NCBI RefSeq assembly: GCF_007828035.1
Contig: NZ_VITV01000017.1
Span: 34,574-98,573, forward strand
Direction: 5' to 3'
Length of the DNA stretch: 64,000 bases
Source: Nitrospirillum amazonense
GTDB taxonomy: Bacteria > Pseudomonadota > Alphaproteobacteria > Azospirillales > Azospirillaceae
The translations under genes and the position numbers were made by a program. The notes under the pieces were generated by a model, which had not been told where the DNA came from, did no database searches, and saw only the letters and a list, made by a program, of their open reading frames with translations. Positions 49,201 to 61,200 of this stretch are shown in pieces (position 1 is the first letter of the stretch; every line of letters begins with the position of its first letter).

Positions 49201-52200
49201 GCCGACACCGTAGGAGACGTTGAGGTTGAAACTGCCGCTGTAGCTGGAGGGCGTGGTGATGGTCAGCCCCGTCAGCTGAGAAGGCGTCAGCAGATAACTG
49301 CCGTCCAGCTGCAGGATGCCGTGATTCAGTGAGGCGCCGGCGGGCAGGCCGCTGACAACGACGGAGTTGAGGTCGCTCACCGACGCGGCGGCGGACAGCC
49401 CCGTGGTGAGGTCCAGCGCCGTGGCCGTCCCCTGCACCCCCACGGCCGCACCCAAGCTGACCGAGACGTCGCTGTGCAGCAGGTTGGGCACGCCCAAGGA
49501 CCCAAGAACGGTGACGCCCAGGGTGCCGCTGACGCTGGCCGTGCTGCCGCTACCGGTCTCCGTGGCGATGGCGTTGACGGTCAGGTTCAGCATGCCGCTG
49601 TAGTTGTGCGGCGGAGTCAGCGTCAGACCAGACAGGTCGCTGGGTGACAGCGACCATACCGTTGTGCCGTTGGCTAGGACGGCCGTTAATTGGCCGTGGT
49701 TCAGCGTGCCGCCGGCCGGGACGCCCGATACGGTGACCGACAGCTGCTCCGACCCGTCGGTGTCGCCCAGGACCGGGGCCACTACCAGGGGAATGGTGGC
49801 GTTGGCTACGCCCAGGGCCGGGGTCATTACCAGGGTGGGTGTATCGGCCACGCCGGCCACCGTCACCGGCAGGATCAGGCTGGTGGCGGCGTCGTTCAGG
49901 TTGCTGGTCTCGGTCCCGTGCGCCGTGACCGTGAGGTTGAAGGTGCCGCTGTAGTTGGTAGGCGGCGTCACCGTCAGGCCGGACAGCTGGGCCGGGGTGA
50001 GGAGGTAGCTGCCGTCCAGTTGCAGTATGCCGTGGTTCAGCGTGGCGCCCAGCGGCAGGCCGCTGACGACGATGCTCATGACCTCTGACCCGTCGGTGTC
50101 GGTCAGGCTACCCATGATGGTCAGCGGGACGGCGCGGTCCTCCAGTCCGTTGGCGGGCAGGACGGCCAGGTGGGGCGTGTCGGCCACGGCTGTGACTGTC
50201 ACCGGCAGGACGGCGCTGGTGGTGCTCTCCACCGAGCCCAGGGCCGCGTGAGCGGTGACGCCCAGGCTGAGCGTGCCGCTGTAGTTGGTTGGCGGGGTCA
50301 AGGTCAGGCCGGACAGCTGGGCGCCGGTCAGGGTCCAGCTGCCATCGGCGTTGTGGATGCCGGCGGAAAGGGTGGCGCCCGCCGGCACGCCGGTCAGGGT
50401 GACGGACAGCGTCTCACCCGCCACCGACGCCACCAGGGAGGTGGCGATGGTCAGGGCGACGGGACGATCCTCCAGTCCCACGGCGGCGGCGACCGCCAGG
50501 GTGGGCGCCTGGGTCGTGGCCAGCACGGTGACCGACAGGCTGCCGGTGGCATCGGCACTGGTGCCATTGACTGAAGTGTGGGCGTCGACCGACAGGGTCA
50601 GGGTACCGGTGTAGTTGGCGGGCGGAGTGATGGTCAGCCCCGCCAGCTGCGCCGGGGTCAGCAGGTAGCTGCCGTCCAGTTGCAGGACGCCGTGGTTAAG
50701 CGTGGCGCCCAGGGGCAGGCCGCTGATGGTCACTGCCAGGGTCTCGCCCGTGATCGCCTCCGGCAGGCTGGTGGCCAGGTTCAGGCTGATGGGCTGGTTC
50801 TCCAGGCCCAGCGACGTGCCCAGGTTCAGATTGGGCACATCGGCCACCGGCAGGACGGTGACGCCCATGCTGGCGCTGGCCGCTGCGTCGGTGCCGTTCA
50901 GACCGGCGTGGGCGGTGACGGCCAGGTTCAAGGTGCCGTGGTAGTTGGCGGGCGGGGTCAGGGTCAGGCCGGACAGTTGCGCGCCGGTCAGGGTCCAGCT
51001 GCCATCGGCGTTGTGGGTGCCGGCCGACAGGGTGGCGCCGGCGGGCACGCCGGTGACGACCACGGACAGCGTCTCGCCCACCACGGGGGCCAGCAGGCCG
51101 GCCCCCAGGGTCAGGGCGATGGCGTGGTTCTCCAGGCCCAGGGCGGGAAGGACGGTCACGGTCGGAATGTCGGCCACCTGCAGGACATTCACCGCCAGGT
51201 TGGCGCTGGCCGTGGCGTCGGTGCCGTTCAGGCCGGCATGGGCGGTGACAGTCAGGTTCAGGGTGCCGTGGTAGTTGGCGGGCGGGGTCAGGGTCAGGCC
51301 GGATAGTTGGGCGCTGGTCAGGGTCCAGCTGCCATCGGCGTTGTGGGTGCCGGCCGACAGGGTAGCGCCGACGGGCACGCCGGTGACGACCACGGATAGC
51401 GTCTCGCCCACCACGGGGGCGGCCAGGCCGGCGGTCAGGCTCAGGGCCACGGGCTGGTTCTCCAGGCCCACGGCCGGCAGGGTGACCAGGGTCGGGATGT
51501 CCGCCACCTGCAGCACGGTGACGGCTACGGTGGCGCTGGCTGTGGCGTCGGTGCCGTTGAGGCCGGCATGCGCCGTGACGCCCAGGTTCAGGGTGCCGTG
51601 ATAATTGGCCGGCGGCGTGATGCTGAGGCCCGTCAGTTGGGCGCCGGTCAAGGTCCAGGTGCCGTCGGCGTTGTGGGTACCGGCGGACAGGGTGGCGCCC
51701 ACCGGCACGCCGGTGACGACCACGGACAGCGTCTCGCCCACCACGGGGGTGGCGAGGCCGGCGGTCAGGCTGAGGGCCACCGGCTGGTTCTCCAGGCCCA
51801 CGGCCGGCAAGGTGACCAGGGTCGGGATATCCGCCACCTGCAGGACGTTGACCGACAGGTGCGCGCTGGCCGCGGCGTCGGTGCCGTTCAGGCCGGCGTG
51901 GGCGGTGACGGTCAGGTCCAGGGTGCCGTGGTAGTTGGCCGGTGGCGTCAGGGTCAGGCCGGTCAACTGGGCGCCGGTCAGGGTCCAGCTGCCATCGGCG
52001 TTATGGGTGCCGGCGGACAGCGTCGCGCCCACGGGCACGCCGGTGACGACCACGGACAGCGTCTCCCCCGCCACGGGCGCGGCCAGGCCGGCGGTCAGGC
52101 TGAGGGCCACAGGCTGGTTCTCCAGCCCCACGGCCGGCAGCACCGCCAGGGTGGGAACGTCGGCGATCTGCAGGATGTTGACGGCCACGTTGGCGCTGGC

Positions 52201-55200
52201 CACCGCGTCGGTGCCGTTCAGGCTGGCATGGGCGGCGACGGTCAGGTTCAAGGTGCCGTGATAGTCGTGCGGCGGGGTGATGCTGAGGCCCGTCAGTTGG
52301 GCGGCCGTAAGGGTCCAGGTGCCGTCGCTGTTGTGCGTGCCGGCGGACAGCGTGGCGCCCACGGGCACGCCGCTGATCACCACCGACAGGGCCTCTCCCA
52401 CCACTGGGGTGGCGAGGCCGGCGGTGATATTGAGGGCCACCGGCTGGTTCTCCAGGCCCACCACGGGCAGGGTCACCAGGTTGGGGACGTCGGCCACGGG
52501 CAGGACGGTGACGGCCAGGTTGGCGCTGGCCGTGGCGTCCGTGCCGTTCAGGCCGGCGTGGGCCGTGACGGTCAGGTTCAGGCTGCCGCTGTAGTCGTGC
52601 GGCGGGGTCAGGGTCAGGCCGGTCAGCTGGGCCCCGGTCAGGGTCCAGGTGCCGTCGGCGTTGTGGGTGCCGGCGGATAGGGTGGCGCCCAGGGGCAGGC
52701 CGCTGACGACCACGGACAGGCTCTCGCCCGCCACCGGGGCGGCAAGGCCGGCGGTGAGGTTCAGCGCCACAGGCTGGTTTTCCAGCCCGACGGCCGGCAG
52801 GACGGCCACGGTCGGGATGTCCGCCACCTGCAGCACATTGACCGACAGGTGGGCGCTGGCCACGGCGTCCGTACCGTTCAGGCCGGCGTGGGCGGTGACG
52901 GTCAGGTCCAGGGTGCCGTGGTAGTTGGCTGGCGGGGTCAGGGTCAGGCCGGTCAGCTGGGCCCCGGTCACCGTCCAGGTGCCGTCATGGTTGTTGGTGC
53001 CGGCCGACAGGGTGGCGCCGGCGGGCACGCCGCTGACCACCACCGACAGCGTCTCTCCCACCACGGGGCTAACCAACCCGGCGGAAATGTTGAGCGACAC
53101 CGGCTGGCTTTCAAGGCCCGCCACGGGCAGGACCACCAGGGTGGGTATGGTCGCCACCGGCAGCACGGTGACGGCCAGGTTGGCGCTGATCGCCGCGTCC
53201 GTGCCGTTGATGTCGGCGTGGGCGGTGATGCCCAGGGTCAGGCTGCCGGTGTAGTCGGCGGGCGGGGTGAGGGTCAGGCCGGTCAGCTGGCCCCCGGTCA
53301 GGGTCCAGGTGCCGTCGCTGTTGTGGGTACCGGCGGACAGGGTGGCGCCAACCGGCACGCCGCTGACGACGACGGACAGGGTTTCGCCCAGGGCCGGGGC
53401 CACCAAGCCGGCGCCGATGGTCAGGGCGATGGGCTGGTTCTCCAGCCCCACCGTGGGCAGCACCGCCAGGGTGGGGATGTCGGCCACGGGTAGCACCGTG
53501 ACGGTCAGGTTTGCGCTCGCCGTCGCTTCCGTGCCGTTCAGGTCGGCGTGGGCGGTCACGGTCAGGTTCAGGGTGCCGTTGTAGTCATGCGGCGGAGTGA
53601 CGGTCAGGCCCGTCAACTGGGCGCTGGTCAGGGTCCAGGTGCCGTCGCCGTTATGCGTGCCGGCGGACAGGGTGGCGCCGGCGGGCAGGCCGCCCACCAC
53701 CACGGACAGGGTTTCCCCCGCCAGCGGGGTGGGCAGGCCGGCGGCGATGGTGAGGGCGATGGGCTGGTCTTCCAGGCCGACCACCGGCAGGGCCACCAGG
53801 TTGGGCACCTCGGCCACCGGCAGCACCGTCACCGCCAGGTTGGCGCTGACCGAGGCCTGGGCCCCCGCCAGGTCGGCATGGGCGGTGACGCCCAGGGTGA
53901 TGGTGCCGTGGTAGTCGGCGGGTGGGGTCAGGGTCAGGCCGGTCAGTTGGGCGCCGGTCAGCGTCCAGGTGCCGTCGGCGTTATGGGTGCCGGCGGACAG
54001 GGTGGCGCCCACGGGCACGCCGGTGACGACGACCGATAGGGTTTCCCCTACCGCCGGCGTGGCGATGCCGGCGGTGATGGTCAGGGCGATGGGGTGATCC
54101 TCCAGCCCCACCACCGGCAGGACCGCCAGGTTGGGAATGTCGGCCACCGGCAGCACCGTCACCGACAGGCTGGCGTTGGTGGTGGCCTCGACACCGGCCA
54201 GGGTGGCATGGGCGGTGATGCCCAGGCTGAGCGTGCCGTGATAGTCGGCGGGCGGGGTCAGGGTGATGCCGGACAGCTGGGCGCCGGTCAGGGTCCAGGT
54301 GCCGTCGTGGTTGTCGGTACCGGCGGACAGGGTGGCGCCCACCGGCACGCCGCTGACGGTGACGGTCAGCGTCTCACCTGGCGCCGGGGCCGCGATGCCG
54401 GCGGCGATGTTCAGGGCGATGGGCTGATGCTCCAGCCCTACCACGGGCAGGACGGCCAGGTTGGGCACGTCGGCCACGGGCACGACGGTGACGGCCAGGC
54501 TGGCGCCCACCGACGCCTCCGTCCCGTTCAGGTCGGCATGGGCGGTGACGGTCAGGTTCAGGGTGCCGTGATAGTCGTGCGGCGGTGTCAGGGTCAGGCC
54601 GGTCAGCTGTGCCCCGGTCAGTGTCCAGGTGCCGTCATGGTTGTCGGTGCCGGCCGACAGCGTGGCGCCGGCCGGCAGGCCGCCAACCACCACGGACAGG
54701 GTCTCTCCCACCGCCGGTGTGGCGATGCCGGCGGTGATGGTCAGGGCGATGGGCTGGTCTTCCAGCCCCACCACCGGCAGGACCACCAGGTTGGGCACGT
54801 CGGCCACGGGCAGGACGGTGACGGCCACGGTGGCGCTGGCCGTCGCTTCCGTGCCGTTGACATCGGCGTGGGCGGTGACGGCCAGGCTCAGGGTGCCGTG
54901 GTAATCGGCGGGCGGTGTGAGGGTCAGGCCGGTCAACTGGGCCGTGGTCAGGGTCCAGGTGCCGTCATGATTGTCTGTGCCGGCGGACAGCGTGGCGCCC
55001 GCCGGCATGCCGGCAATGGTGACGCTCAGCGTTTCCCCCGCCACTGGGGCCACCAGGCCGGCGGCGATGGTGAGGGCGACGGGCTGGTCTTCCAGACCCA
55101 CCACGGGCAGGACCGCCAGGTTGGGGATGTCTGCCACGGGCAGGACGGTGACGGCGACGGTGGCGCTGGCGGTCGCCTCGGTGCCGTTCACGTCGGCGTG

Positions 55201-58200
55201 GGCGGTGACGGACAGGTTCAGCGTGCCATGGTAATCGGCGGGCGGGGTGAGGGTCAGGCCGGTCAACTGGGCCGTGGTCAGGGTCCAGGTGCCGTCATGA
55301 TTATCGGTACCGGCCGACAGCGTGGCGCCGGCCGGCAGGCCGCTGATGGTGACACTCAACGTTTCCCCCGCCACCGGGGCGGTCAGGCCGGCGGCAATGG
55401 TCAGGGCGATGGGCTGGTCTTCCAGGCCCACCACGGGCAGGGCCACCAGGTTGGGGATATCCGCCACCGGCAGCACCGTGACAGCCAGCCCGATATTGGC
55501 CGAGGCTTCCGTGCCGTTGACGTCGGCGTGGGCTGTCACGGCCAGGTTCAGGGTGCCGCTGTAGTCGGCCGGCGGGGTCAGGGTCAGCCCAGTCAGCTGA
55601 GCCCCGGTCAACGTCCAGGTGCCGTCGTGGTTATCTGTGCCGGCGGACAGGGTCGCGCCCGCCGGCACGCCGCTGACCACCACAGACAGGGTCTCGCCCG
55701 CCGCCGGACTTGCCAATCCGGCGGTGATGTTCAGGGCGATGGGCTGATCCTCCAGGCCCACCACGGGCAAGGTCACCAAGTTCGGAATATCCGCGACAGG
55801 CAGCACGGTCACCGCCAGGTTGGCGCTGGCGGTCGCCTCCGTGCCGTTGACGTCGGCGTGGGCGGTGACGGTCAGGTTCAGGGTGCCGTTGTAGTCGGCG
55901 GGCGGGGTGACGGTCAGGCCGCTCAACTGCACCCCGGTCAGGGTCCAGGTGCCGTCATGGTTGTCCGTGCCGGCCGACAGGATGGCGCCGGCGGGCAGGC
56001 CGGCCACGGTGACCGTCAGGCTTTCACCCACCGACACCGGCGCCGTCAGGCTGGCGGCGATGTTCAGGGCGATGGGCTGGTCCTCCAGCCCCACCGTGGG
56101 CAGCACCACCAGGTTGGGGATGTCGGCCACGGGCAGCACCGTGACCGCCAAATTGGCGCTGGCCGTGGCGTCCGTCCCGTTCAGGTCGGCATGGGCGGTG
56201 ACGGTCAGGTTCAGGCTGCCATGGTAATCGGCGGGTGGTGTCAGGGTGACACCGGTCAGCTGGGCGCTGGTGAGCGTCCAGGTGCCGTCGTGATTGTCGG
56301 TGCCGGCGGACAGGCTGGCACCGGCGGGCAGGCCGGCGACGGTGACGCTCAGCGTCTCCCCCGCCGACACCGGGGCCGCCAGGCCGGCGGTGATGGTCAG
56401 GGCGATGGGATGGTCTTCCAGCCCCACCACGGGCAGGACCGCCAGGTTGGGGATATCGGCCACCGGCAACACGGTGACGGCGACAGTGGCGCTGATGGCG
56501 GCGTCCGTGCCGTTCACGTCGGCATGCGCCGTGACGCCCAGGGTCAGGGTGCCGTGATAGTCGGCAGGCGGAGTCAGGGTTAGGCCCGTCAGTTGGGCAC
56601 CCGTCAGGGTCCAGGTGCCGTCGTGGTTGTCGGTACCGGCGGACAGGACGGCGCCGGCCGGCAGGCCGCTCACCGTGACGGTCAGCGTCTCACCCGCCGC
56701 AGGGGTCGCCAGGCTGGCGCCGATGGTCAGGGCGATGGGCTGGTCTTCCAGGCCGACGGCCGGCAGGACCACCAGGTTGGGGATGTCAGCCACCGGCAGG
56801 ACGGTGACGGTCAGGCCGGTGCTCACCGAGGCCGCGGTGCCGTTCACGTCGGCATGCGCCGTGACGCCCAGGGTGATGGTGCCATTGTAGTCGGCGGGCG
56901 GGGTGATGGTCAGGCCGGTCAGCTGCACGCCGGTCAGGGTCCAGGTGCCGTCATGGTTATCGGTGCCGGCCGAGAGGACGGCGCCGGTGGGCACGCCGCT
57001 GACCACCACCGACAGGGCTTCGCCCGCCACCGGCGCGGCCAGGCCGGCACTGATGTTGAGCGCGATGGGCTGGTCTTCCAGGCCCACCACGGGCAAGGCC
57101 ACCAGGTTGGGCACGTCGGCGACGGGCAGCACGGTGACGGCGATGGCGGCGTTGGCCGTGGCCTCCGTCCCATTGACGTCGGCGTGGGCGGTGACGGTCA
57201 GGTTCAGGGTGCCGCTGTAGTCGGCGGGCGGGGTAATGGTCAGGCCCGTCAGCTGCGCGGCTGTCAGGGTCCAGGTTCCATCATGGTTGTCGGTGCCGGC
57301 CGACAGGCTGGCGCCCACCGGCACGCCACCCACCACCACCGACAGGGTTTCGCCCGCCACGGGGGTCGCCAGGCTGGCGCCGATGCTCAGGGCGATGGGC
57401 TGGTCCTCCAGCCCCACGGCCGGCAGGGCCACCAGGTTGGGGATATCCGCCACAGGCAGGACGGTAACCGACAGGCTGCCGCTGACCGTTGCCTCGGTGC
57501 CGTTCACGTCGGCATGGGCGGTGACGGTCAGGTTCAGGGTGCCGTTATAATCGGCCGGTGGGGTGAGGGTCAGGCCGGTGAGCTGGACACCGGTCAGGGT
57601 CCAGGTGCCATCATGGTTGTCGGTGCCGGCCGACAGGACGGCGCCGGTGGGCACGCCGCTGACCACCACCGACAGGGTTTCCCCCGCCGCGGGCGTGGTG
57701 AGGCCGGCGGCAATGTTCAGGGCGATAGGCTGGTCTTCCAATCCGACCGCCGGCAACACCACCAGGTTGGGGATGTCCGCCACCGGCAGGACGGTGACGG
57801 CGACGGCGGCATTGGCCGTGGCCTCCGTCCCGTTCACGTCGGCATGGGCGGTGACGGTCAGGTTCAGGGTGCCGCTATAGTCGGCGGGCGGGGTGATAGT
57901 CAGGCCGGTCAGCTGGACACCGGTCAGGGTCCAGGTGCCGTCGTGGTTGTCGGTGCCGGCGGACAGGGTGGCGCCCACCGGCACGCCGCCCACCACCACC
58001 GACAGGGTTTCCCCCGCAGCCGGCGTCGTCAGCCCGGCGGCGATGGTCAGGGCGATGGGCTGGTCCTCCAGCCCCACGGCCGGCAGGGCCACCACGTTAG
58101 GGACATCCGCCACAGGCAGGACGGTGACCGCCAGACCACCGCTGACCGTTGCCTCGGTGCCGTTCACGTCGGCATGGGCGGTGACGGTCAGGTTCAGGGT

Positions 58201-61200
58201 GCCGCTGTAATCGGCGGGCGGGGTGAGTGTCAGGCCGGACAGCTGTGCCCCGGTCAGTGTCCAGGTGCCGTCATGGTTGTCGGTGCCGGCCGACAGGGTG
58301 GCGCCCACAGGTACGCCGCTCACCACGACGGACAGGGTCTCCCCCGTCGCCGGCGTCGCCAGGCCCGCGCCGATGGTGAGGGCGATGGGTTGGTCTTCCA
58401 GGCCCACCGCCGGCAGGACCACGAGGTTCGGCACGTCGGCCACGGGCAGGACGGTGATGGCCACGGTGGCGCTGGCCGTGGCCTCCGTGCCGTTGACGTC
58501 GGCGTGGGCGGTGACGGTCAGGTTCAGCGCGCCGCTGTAATCGGCGGGTGGGGTGATGGTCAGGCCGGTCAGCTGGACGCCGGTCAGGGTCCAGGTACCG
58601 TCATGATTGTCCGTACCGGCGGATAGGGTGGCGCCCACGGGCACGCCGCTGATGACAACGGACAGGGTTTCCCCCGCCGCCGGAGACGCCAGGCCGGCGG
58701 CGATGGTCAGGGCGATGGGCTGGTCCTCCAGCCCCACGGTGGGCAGCACCACCAGGTTGGGCACGTCGGCCACCGGCAGCACGCTGACCGACACACTGCC
58801 CGTCGTGTCGGCGGTGGTGCCGTTGGCGTCGGCATGCGCCGTCACGGTCAGGGTGACGGTCCCGTTGTAGTCCGCCGGCGGCGTCAGGGTCAGGCCCGTC
58901 AGCTGGGCGGTGGTCAAGGTCCAGGTGCCGTCGTGGTTGTCGGTGCCGGTGGATAGGGTGGCGCCGGCGGGCACGCCCGCGATGGTGATGGACAGGGTCT
59001 CGCCATCGGCCGGGGTATGCAGCCCGGCGGCGATGGTCAGGGCGATGGGCTGGTCCTCCAGGCCCACCGCCGGCAGCGTCACCAGGCTGGGGGCGTCGGC
59101 CACCGGCAGGACGGTGACCGACAGGCTGCCGCTGGCGTCGGCGCTGGTGCCGTTGACCTCGGCATGGGCGGTGACGGTCAGGGTGACGGTGCCGTTGTAA
59201 TCGGCCGGCGGCGTCAGGGTCAGGCCGGTCAACTGGGCGGTGGTCAGGGTCCAGGTGCCGTCGTGGTTGTCGGTACCGGCGGACAGGGTGGCGCCGACCG
59301 GCACACCGGCGATGGTGACGGACAGGGTCTCACCCGCCGCGGGGGCCGCCAAGCCGGCGGCGATGCTCAGGGCGATGGGCTGATCTTCCAGCCCGACGGC
59401 AGGCAGGACGGCCAGGCTGGGCATATCGGCCACGGGCGTGACGGTAACGGCCAGGCTGGCACTGGTGGTGGCTTCCAGGCCGCCCACGTCGGCATGGGCG
59501 GTGACGTTCAGGGCCAGGGTGCCGTTGTAGTCGGCGGGCGGCGTCAAGGTCAGGCCCGTCAGCTGTGCCGCGGTCAGTGTCCAAGTGCCGTCATGGTTGT
59601 CGGTGCCGGCGGACAGGGTGGCGCCGGCCGGCAGGCCGCTGATGGTGACGTGCAGCGTCTCCCCCGCCACCGGGGCGGTCAGGCCGGCCGCCAGCGTCAG
59701 GGCGATGGGCTGGTCCTCCAGGCCCACGGCGGGCAGGACCACCAGGCTGGGCGCCTCGATGCTGGCACCGGCACCGATGGAGACATCCACGGGCGCCACG
59801 GTGACCGCCAGGCTGGCACTGGTGGTGGCCTCCAGGCCGCCCACCTCGGCGTGGGCGGTGACGGACAGGGTCAGCGTGCCGCTGTAATCGGCGGGCGGGG
59901 TGATGGTCAGGCCGGTCAGCTGGACGCCGGTCAGGGTCCAGGTGCCGTCGTGGTTGTCGGTACCAGCGGACAGGGTGGCGCCCACGGGAACGCCGGCGAT
60001 GGTTACGCTCAGCGTCTCGCCATCGGCTGGCGCCACCAAGCCGGCGGCGATGGTGAGGGCGATGGGCTGGTCCTCCAGCCCGATGGCGGGCAGGACCGCC
60101 AGGGTGGGGGCGTCGGCCACCGGCAGGACGGTGACCGTCAGGCTGCCGCTGGTCGTGGTCTCCACCCCCGCCACCTCGGCATGGGCGGTGACGCTCAGGG
60201 CCAGGGTGCCATTGAAATCGGCCGGTGGTGTCAGGGTCAGGCCGGTGAGCTGGACGCCGGTCAGTGTCCAGGTGCCGTCGTGGTTGTCGGTGCCGGCGGA
60301 CAAGATGGCGCCCACAGGAACGCCGGCGATGGTGACGCTCAGCGTCTCACCGGCGGCGGGCGCCACCAGGCCGGCACCGATGGTGAGGGCGATGGGCTGG
60401 TCCTCCAGCCCGATGGCGGGCAGGACGGCCAGGGTGGGGGCGTGGGCCACGGGGGTGACGGTGACGGCCAGGTTGGCGCTGGTGGTGGCCTCCACCCCCG
60501 CCAGCTCGGCATGCGCGGTGACGCCCAGGGTCAGGGTGCCGCTGTAGTCGGCGGGTGGGGTGATGGTCAGGCCCGTGAGCTGCACGGCCGTCAGGGTCCA
60601 GGTGCCGTCACCGTTGTCGGTGCCGGCGGACAGGGTGGCGCCGGCCGGCAGGCCGCTGATGGTGACGCTCAACGTCTCCCCCGCCAGCGGGTTGGGCAGG
60701 TTGGTGGCGATGGTGAGGGCGATGGGCTGGTCTTCCAGGCCGATGGCCGGCAGCAGGGTCAGGCCCGGGGCGTCGATGCCCACGCCGACATGCACGGTGT
60801 CGGGGTCGACCGTCACCGCCAGGGTGCCGGTGGTATCGGCGCTGGTGCCACCCACCTCGGCATGGGCTGTGACGGACAGGGTCAGCGTGCCGCTGTAATC
60901 GGCCGGCGGCGTCAGGGTCAGGCCCGTCAGCTGGCCGGCGCTCAGTGTCCAGGTGCCGTCGTGGTTGTCCACGCCCGCCGACAGGTGGGCGCCCGCCGGT
61001 ACACCGGCCACTGTCACCGACAGTGTCTCACCCTGTGCCGGATCGACCAGGCTGGCGGAGATGCTCAACGCGATGGGTTGGTCCTCATGCCCCACCGACG
61101 CCTGCAGGCTCAACACCGGCGCATCCGCCACGGGCGCCACCGTGATGGACAGGGTGCCCGTGGTGTCGGCAGTGGTGCCATTGACCGCAGCCTCCGCCGT